Origin: MAG-120531 sp002378585
GTDB lineage: Bacteria > Bacteroidota > Bacteroidia > Flavobacteriales > Flavobacteriaceae
Length of the DNA stretch: 18,592 nt
Assembly: GCA_937890575.1 (NCBI GenBank)
Contig: CALADZ010000128.1
Coordinates: forward strand, 1-18,592
Direction: 5' to 3'
Shown: positions 14,401 to 18,592 of the stretch, piece by piece
Layout: each line of letters starts with the position of its first letter
Numbering within the stretch: position 1 is the first letter of the stretch
The notes under the pieces: model-generated
Database searches by the model: none
Seen by the model: the letters and a program-made list of their open reading frames with translations, nothing else
What the model was told of the DNA's origin: nothing
Made by a program: the position numbers and the translations under genes

Positions 14401-15255
14401 CTAGCTTATCTGGAGGCGCTGGTGAAGTGCGATGCATTCTAAAGCTGGTTGTACATCGTGAACCCTCAGTATATGGGCTCCTTTTTGCAAGGCGATCATG
14501 TGCAGTGCTGTGGTGCCATTGAGTGCCCCAGAGGCGTCGGTATTGAGTGATTTGTAGATCATCGACTTGCGACTGATTCCAACCAGGACGGCTCTGTTCA
14601 ATACATTGAACCGATGCAGTTCACGCATCAATTCAAAATTTTGCTCCACTGTTTTGGCAAATCCAAACCCAGGATCCACGATTATATCCATGACTCCGCA
14701 ATCTCTGGCTTGGTTGCAGCGCTCTGAAAAGAAAGATAAAATATCTTCGACCAAGTGATCGTATTGGGTCAGTGTCTGCATGTTCTGTGGATTCCCTCTG
14801 CTGTGCATCAATACCAAGGGTATTTGCCCTGCAGCTACAACCTTAAATAAGTCGGGATCACTCCCAGCGGTTACATCATTGATCATGTCAGCCCCAAGGT
14901 CAACAGCCGCTCTGGCTACTGAGGCTCTGAATGTGTCGATAGAAATTAACGCTTCGGGACGTTCTCTGCGCAGCACCTCTAAGGTGGGCAATAGTCGATC
15001 CATTTCTTCTTGTTCAGAAACAAATTCAGCCCCTGGTCGGGTGCTTACTGCCCCAAAATCCAACCACTTAGCTCCTTGGTCAAGATGGATTAAGGCCTGT
15101 TGAATCGCCTCTTCCATGCCTTGTTTTCTGCTTTGGTCGTAAAAAGAATCAGGGGTGAGATTGACGATGCCCATCACTACGGGTTTGTCCAGCACGACAA
15201 GTTGTCCACGGCAATTTAATGTCTTGGTAAATGTTGGGTTGATGACTTGTTTCAT
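14401..15255 (-). CDS. folP: Dihydropteroate synthase (FolP)
   Basis: Joins 6-hydroxymethyl-dihydropterin pyrophosphate and 4-aminobenzoate to dihydropteroate in folate synthesis; target of sulfonamides. The 284-residue TIM-barrel enzyme has all landmarks: GIVNLTPDSF (29-38), GAVSTRPGA (68-76), Asp107 in SIDTF, Asn126 in MINDVTAG, VDPGFGFAKT (193-202), VGISRKS (225-231) and RVHDV (264-268). Length is normal. It starts with ATG and is divergent from the DUF1599 gene with 68 bases between. cdaA follows on the same strand with no terminator between, so the two are probably cotranscribed. The first folate gene, folE, is about 10 kb away in a separate unit. Confidence 0.96.
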   Translation of the reverse strand: MKQVINPTFTKTLNCRGQLVVLDKPVVMGIVNLTPDSFYDQSRKQGMEEAIQQALIHLDQGAKWLDFGAVSTRPGAEFVSEQEEMDRLLPTLEVLRRERPEALISIDTFRASVARAAVDLGADMINDVTAGSDPDLFKVVAAGQIPLVLMHSRGNPQNMQTLTQYDHLVEDILSFFSERCNQARDCGVMDIIVDPGFGFAKTVEQNFELMRELHRFNVLNRAVLVGISRKSMIYKSLNTDASGALNGTTALHMIALQKGAHILRVHDVQPALECIALHQRLQIS

Positions 15256-15323
15256 GAGCTAGGTCAGGGCGTTTGCCCGCTTGGATTATTTGTGCGAAAT
15301 TTACGCCAAATTCTGCAAAGCAC

Positions 15324-15872
15324 ATGAGCCAAACCCTTGACCAATACAACCACGTGATCCAAACTTGTCGCGATCTTTTTGAAAAGAAGTTAGCGGATTA
15401 CGGAGCGGCTTGGCGCATTTTGCGACTGCCTTCGTTGACGGATCAGATTTACATCAAAGCGCAACGGATCAGAAGTATTCAACAGAAGGTTCAGAAAATC
15501 CAAGAAGATGCGGCTTCGGAATTTATAGGTATTATCAACTACAGCGTCATGGCCTTGATTCAACTCCGTGAAGGAGTGGTGGACACCCCGGATATTGATG
15601 CCGAACAAGCATTGGCCTGGTATGATGAAATGACCCAACAAACCCGTGATTTGATGCTCGACAAAAATCACGATTACGGAGAAGCTTGGCGTGAGATGCG
15701 GGTGGGATCCCTCACGGATTTGATCCTGCAAAAGTTACTTCGCGTGAAACAGATTGAGGAAAACCAAGGGAAGACATTGGTTTCTGAAGGGATCGATGCC
15801 AATTATCAAGACATGGTCAACTATGCGGTATTTGCCTTGATTCACTTAACCCAAACACCACAGAAATCGTGA
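15324..15872 (+). CDS. DUF1599 protein with two tandem domains
   Basis: A 182-residue cytosolic protein with no signal or membrane segment. It consists of two similar halves: DYGAAWRILRLPSLTDQI at 26-43 matches DYGEAWREMRVGSLTDLI at 118-135, and EFIGIINYSVMALIQL (66-81) matches YQDMVNYAVFALIHL (161-175). This is the DUF1599 pattern, listed as I recall as a nucleotide-modification-associated domain; activity is unknown. The conserved Asp, Tyr, Trp, Arg and Asn suggest a small helical ligand- or nucleotide-binding fold. The frame opens earlier (15273), but the ATG at 15324 gives the conserved N-terminus. Its TGA overlaps the GTG of the next gene (GTGA, 15869-15872), so it heads a tight operon with the BT_3928-type gene, tpiA and prmA. 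It is divergent from folP. Confidence 0.85.
   Translation: MSQTLDQYNHVIQTCRDLFEKKLADYGAAWRILRLPSLTDQIYIKAQRIRSIQQKVQKIQEDAASEFIGIINYSVMALIQLREGVVDTPDIDAEQALAWYDEMTQQTRDLMLDKNHDYGEAWREMRVGSLTDLILQKLLRVKQIEENQGKTLVSEGIDANYQDMVNYAVFALIHLTQTPQKS
15366..15566 (+). repeat. First copy of the DUF1599 internal duplication
   Basis: Encodes residues 15-81, containing CRDLFEKKLADYGAAW and the helix ending in NYSVMALIQL. It aligns with residues 107-175 encoded at 15642-15848. The similarity is clear at protein level but not at DNA level, so the duplication is ancient. Confidence 0.75.
15642..15848 (+). repeat. Second copy of the DUF1599 internal duplication
   Basis: Encodes residues 107-175, containing TRDLMLDKNHDYGEAW and the helix ending in NYAVFALIHL. 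Pairs with the copy at 15366-15566. Confidence 0.75.
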
Positions 15873-16963
15873 AATACCTGATTTTATTTTCGCGATGGGT
15901 AGTCGGTTTGCTGTTTATTTTTAGCGGATGGGTGAAACTCAACGATCCAGTCGGATTCAGTTTTAAATTGGAAGAGTATTTCAGTCCTTCAGTGTTAGAC
16001 ATCCCATTTTTGGTGCCCAGTGCCCTGGCACTTGCCTTGGTATTGGTGGTGGTTGAAGTATTGTTGGGCGTCGCTCTTTTGATCGGATATGCTCCAAAAT
16101 TGACTTTGTACAGCCTAACGGGCATGATTGTATTTTTCACTTTCTTGACGTTTTATTCGGCTTATTTCAATAAAGTAACCGATTGCGGATGTTTTGGTGA
16201 TGCGCTGCCATTAACCCCATGGCAGTCGTTTTTCAAGGACGTAGTGCTTTGTGTGTTGATCGGTTTTTTGTGGTTGGGCCAGTCAAAATTAGGTGCGTTT
16301 AGTACCGAGAAAACCAGAATCATCCTGATGCTGTTGAGTTTGACTAGCTCCTTGTATTACGGATATTATGTGCTCAACCACCTGCCTTTGGTTGATTTTA
16401 GGGCCTATAAAGTGGGTACACATGTCCCCAGCGCTATGGAAATTCCCGAAGACGCACCCCATGCGATTTATGCTTATGAATGGTTTTTTGAGCATGAAGG
16501 CAAAACGTTTTCGGTGACCACCGACAAGGCCTATCCACAAGTGACGGGAACTTTTGTACGGGTGGAGACGCGTATGGTTCAGGAAGGATATGAACCGCCC
16601 ATACATGATTTCTCCATGGAACAGGACGGTGTGGATTACACCCAAGAGTTGCTCAGTCAAGAGCGCTTGATGTTGGTCGTGTTATACGATTTGCGCAAGA
16701 CCGATTGGGATTTTAAAGATGTTTTAATCGAGAAAGTAAAAGAAGCCCAAGATTTGGGCTATAAAGTAGTCGGATTATCGGCCTCAGATGTTTCTCTTTG
16801 GGAGGCCCAAATGCCCGAAGAAGGCTGGCCTTTTCCGCTCTATTTTTCCGACCAAACTACCCTCAAAACGATTATCCGCTCCAATCCTGGATTGGTAGTG
16901 TTGCATCGAGGTACGATTATCGATAAAAAACACATCAACGATATTAATTATTTAGCTCTATAA
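15869..16963 (+). CDS. BT_3928-type DoxX/MauE-like membrane protein with thioredoxin-like tail
   Basis: A 364-residue membrane protein of the BT_3928 family, common in Bacteroidota beside tpiA. The N-terminal part (1-170) is a DoxX/MauE-like domain with a first helix containing FIFSGWVKLNDP (17-28), several membrane segments, and a CxC motif in DCGCFGD (105-111) at a membrane boundary. The C-terminal part (about 180-364) looks like a thioredoxin fold, with RSNPGLVVLHRGTIIDK (337-353), but has no CxxC active site. Similar proteins are thought to handle electron or thiol transfer across the membrane; the actual role is unknown. The start is GTG at 15869, inside the stop of DUF1599 (GTGA), and the stop is 8 bases before tpiA. 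A GTG with four-base overlap suggests translational coupling. Confidence 0.85.
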   Translation: MKYLILFSRWVVGLLFIFSGWVKLNDPVGFSFKLEEYFSPSVLDIPFLVPSALALALVLVVVEVLLGVALLIGYAPKLTLYSLTGMIVFFTFLTFYSAYFNKVTDCGCFGDALPLTPWQSFFKDVVLCVLIGFLWLGQSKLGAFSTEKTRIILMLLSLTSSLYYGYYVLNHLPLVDFRAYKVGTHVPSAMEIPEDAPHAIYAYEWFFEHEGKTFSVTTDKAYPQVTGTFVRVETRMVQEGYEPPIHDFSMEQDGVDYTQELLSQERLMLVVLYDLRKTDWDFKDVLIEKVKEAQDLGYKVVGLSASDVSLWEAQMPEEGWPFPLYFSDQTTLKTIIRSNPGLVVLHRGTIIDKKHINDINYLAL

Positions 16964-16971
16964 AACAAATC

Positions 16972-17724
16972 ATGAGAAAGAACATTGTCGCCGGAAACTG
17001 GAAAATGAATTTAAATGCCGAACAAACCAGGGCGTTAATCAGTGAGTTAGCCTCGGTTCAGCTCCCTGAAAACACCCGAGTTTTGGTAGCTCCTCCCTTT
17101 GTGAATTTATCAGCTGCCTTGGAGGCTGCTGCGCATAGCTCAGTTGAAGTGATGGCACAAAACATGCACCAAGCAGAAAGCGGCGCATATACCGGAGAGG
17201 TATCCGCCTCAATGTTGACCCACTTAGGGGTAAAAACAGTGGTTCTTGGACACTCGGAACGCAGAAGTTATTTTGGGGAAACGGATGCTTTGTTGGCACA
17301 GAAAGTACAGACGGCCTTAAACCACCACATGGAGGTAGTTTTTTGTTTTGGAGAGGAATTGGCCGAAAGAGAGAACAATACTCATTTTGAAGTCGTAGCC
17401 AGTCAATTAAAAAATGCGCTTTTTGCCCTTCCAGCTTCTACTTGGAGCTCGATTGTATTGGCCTACGAGCCGGTTTGGGCGATTGGTACCGGATTGACTG
17501 CTTCCAGCGCACAAGCACAGGAAATGCACGCCTTTATCCGCCAGACTATTGCTGAGGCTTATTCCGCCTCATTGGCCCAAGAAGTTTCTATCCTCTACGG
17601 AGGAAGTGTCAAGGCCAATAATGCCGCCGAACTATTTGGTCAACCCGATGTGGACGGAGGTCTCATCGGGGGCGCGTCTTTGGTAGCTGCAGATTTTAAA
17701 GGCATCATCGACGGACTGCGCTAA
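16972..17724 (+). CDS. tpiA: Triosephosphate isomerase
   Basis: Interconverts dihydroxyacetone phosphate and glyceraldehyde 3-phosphate in glycolysis and gluconeogenesis. The 250-residue TIM barrel has the substrate lysine in GNWKMN (Lys11), catalytic His94 in LGHSERR, catalytic Glu166 in AYEPVWAIGTG, the phosphate loop YGGSVKANN (209-217) and GGLIGGASL (229-237). All active-site residues are present and length is normal. It starts with ATG 8 bases after the BT_3928-type gene and its TAA is followed by one base before the prmA start, so it sits inside a compact operon with no visible promoter of its own. Confidence 0.97.
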   Translation: MRKNIVAGNWKMNLNAEQTRALISELASVQLPENTRVLVAPPFVNLSAALEAAAHSSVEVMAQNMHQAESGAYTGEVSASMLTHLGVKTVVLGHSERRSYFGETDALLAQKVQTALNHHMEVVFCFGEELAERENNTHFEVVASQLKNALFALPASTWSSIVLAYEPVWAIGTGLTASSAQAQEMHAFIRQTIAEAYSASLAQEVSILYGGSVKANNAAELFGQPDVDGGLIGGASLVAADFKGIIDGLR

Positions 17725-17725
17725 G

Positions 17726-18562
17726 ATGGAGATCTATTACATCGAAGCCACCTGTACGGTCACCCCGACAGAACCGTTCTCAGACCTATTGATGGCGGAA
17801 TTAGGCACCTTAGGTTTTGAGAGTTTTGAGCAGACGCCCATAGGAATCAAGGCCTATATTTTGGAATCTGCTTTTGATGATTCTTTGTTTGAAGGTTTGG
17901 AAACTGCTGATATGCCTGGTGTCTCCCTGTCCTTTTCCACCCATAGGATGGCTCAAGAAAACTGGAACCAAACCTGGGAAGAAAATTTCGAACCCATTGT
18001 GGTGGGCAGTGATTGCGCTGTTCGTGCCCCATTTCACGCGCCGATTAACGTCACTCATGATTTGGTGATTATGCCCAAGATGAGTTTCGGTACAGGACAC
18101 CACGAAACCACCTTCATGATGTTGTCTTTAATGCTTGAGGATGATTTCTCAGGCCAATCCGTCCTGGACATGGGCAGCGGCACAGCCGTTTTGGCTATTT
18201 TGGCCGAACGATTAGGCGCTGACTCAGTAACGGCCATAGACATTGATCCTTGGTGCTTTGAAAACGCCCAAGAGAATGTAGCGCTTAACGACTGCACCCG
18301 TGTAGAAGTCCAACAAGGCGATGCCACAGTTTTGGGAAGTCAGACCTATCAGTGCATTATCGCTAATATCAACCGCAACATATTGTTGGCGGATATACCG
18401 ACCTATACGGCTCAGCTGGAAGGGGAAGGTCGCCTGTATTTAAGTGGCTTTTATCAGGAGGATTTACCTTTGATCGATCAGGCTTGCCAAGATCAAGGGT
18501 TGGTTGTTTCTCGTACCATGACCAAAAACAATTGGGTAGCGGGTATTTGGGTTAAGCCCTAA
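17726..18562 (+). CDS. prmA: Ribosomal protein L11 methyltransferase PrmA
   Basis: Methylates lysines and the N-terminus of ribosomal protein L11 with S-adenosylmethionine. The 278-residue protein has an N-terminal L11-recognition domain (1-about 90) with the conserved NWNQTWEENFEP (79-90), then FGTGHHETT (121-129), the SAM-binding motif VLDMGSGTAVLAI (146-158), the acidic IDIDP (171-175) and the catalytic-side motif ANINRNIL (213-220). The product is complete, ending in WVAGIWVKP. It starts with ATG one base after the tpiA stop. In L11 methyltransferases the loss of L11 methylation is usually tolerated, so the gene is not expected to be essential. Confidence 0.95.
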   Translation: MEIYYIEATCTVTPTEPFSDLLMAELGTLGFESFEQTPIGIKAYILESAFDDSLFEGLETADMPGVSLSFSTHRMAQENWNQTWEENFEPIVVGSDCAVRAPFHAPINVTHDLVIMPKMSFGTGHHETTFMMLSLMLEDDFSGQSVLDMGSGTAVLAILAERLGADSVTAIDIDPWCFENAQENVALNDCTRVEVQQGDATVLGSQTYQCIIANINRNILLADIPTYTAQLEGEGRLYLSGFYQEDLPLIDQACQDQGLVVSRTMTKNNWVAGIWVKP

Positions 18563-18577
18563 AGGAAAAATAATAAA

Positions 18578-18592
18578 TAAAAAAGCCGCTTG
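18578..18592 (+). terminator. Probable left half of a terminator cut by the window edge
   Basis: AAAAAAGCCGCTTG, 15 bases after the prmA stop, has the look of the A-tract and left arm of a hairpin like those at 8011 and 10443. The right arm would be AAGCGGC followed by T, outside the window. If it is absent, the operon continues. Confidence 0.4.

Noticed and set aside
15270..15281. GGGC-GTTT-GCCC inverted repeat between folP and DUF1599, considered as an operator
   Set aside because: Arms of only four bases arise often by chance, and no matching promoter element could be placed with confidence on either strand.

Overview
The window reads as an ordinary chromosomal segment of a Bacteroidota bacterium, most likely from the Flavobacteriia side of the phylum. 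Supporting signs are promoter elements of the TAnnTTTG type instead of classical -10 boxes, start codons without purine-rich Shine-Dalgarno sequences, an archaeal-type prolyl-tRNA synthetase, a Rho factor with a long disordered insertion, DUF4293 divergent from rho, and DUF1599 and BT_3928-type genes beside tpiA. I cannot place it below class level from the sequence.

Layout. (1) 74-4705, minus strand: a tight five-gene cluster, folE, cysS, yidD, lgt, then a ModF-like tandem ABC ATPase, with gaps of 1 to about 56 bases. It starts at a clear TATCTTTG promoter and ends at a 14-bp perfect hairpin. (2) 4797-5855, minus: a tryptophan/asparagine-rich lipoprotein of unknown function with its own terminator. 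(3) 5976-7993, plus: proS, two identical tandem tRNA-Glu(UUC) genes and rpsT, ended by a terminator shared with rho. (4) 8061-9812, minus: rho, with a C-rich, G-poor leader. (5) 10005-10415, plus: a DUF4293 membrane protein, ended by a second shared terminator. (6) 10485-12988, minus: truA and a half-size ABC exporter, overlapping by ATGA. (7) 13069-14344: a YfcE-type phosphoesterase (plus) whose end overlaps that of the diadenylate cyclase cdaA (minus). (8) 14401-15255, minus: folP, upstream of cdaA. (9) 15324-18562, plus: DUF1599, BT_3928-type membrane protein, tpiA and prmA, almost without gaps; a half terminator lies at the window edge.

Most genes are housekeeping: tRNA charging (cysS, proS), tRNA modification (truA), ribosome (rpsT, prmA), transcription termination (rho), folate and pterin synthesis (folE, folP), c-di-AMP synthesis (cdaA), glycolysis (tpiA), lipoprotein maturation and membrane insertion (lgt, yidD). 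Lgt would act on proteins such as the lipoprotein next door.

I see no mobile element, CRISPR array, phage gene or defence island, and no clear new system. The points most worth a second look are the low-complexity lipoprotein beside proS, the ModF-like ATPase that seems to keep only one composite ATP site, the Rho insertion together with its C-rich leader, and the very short leaders of truA and yfcE. No gene-free stretch exceeds 300 bases.
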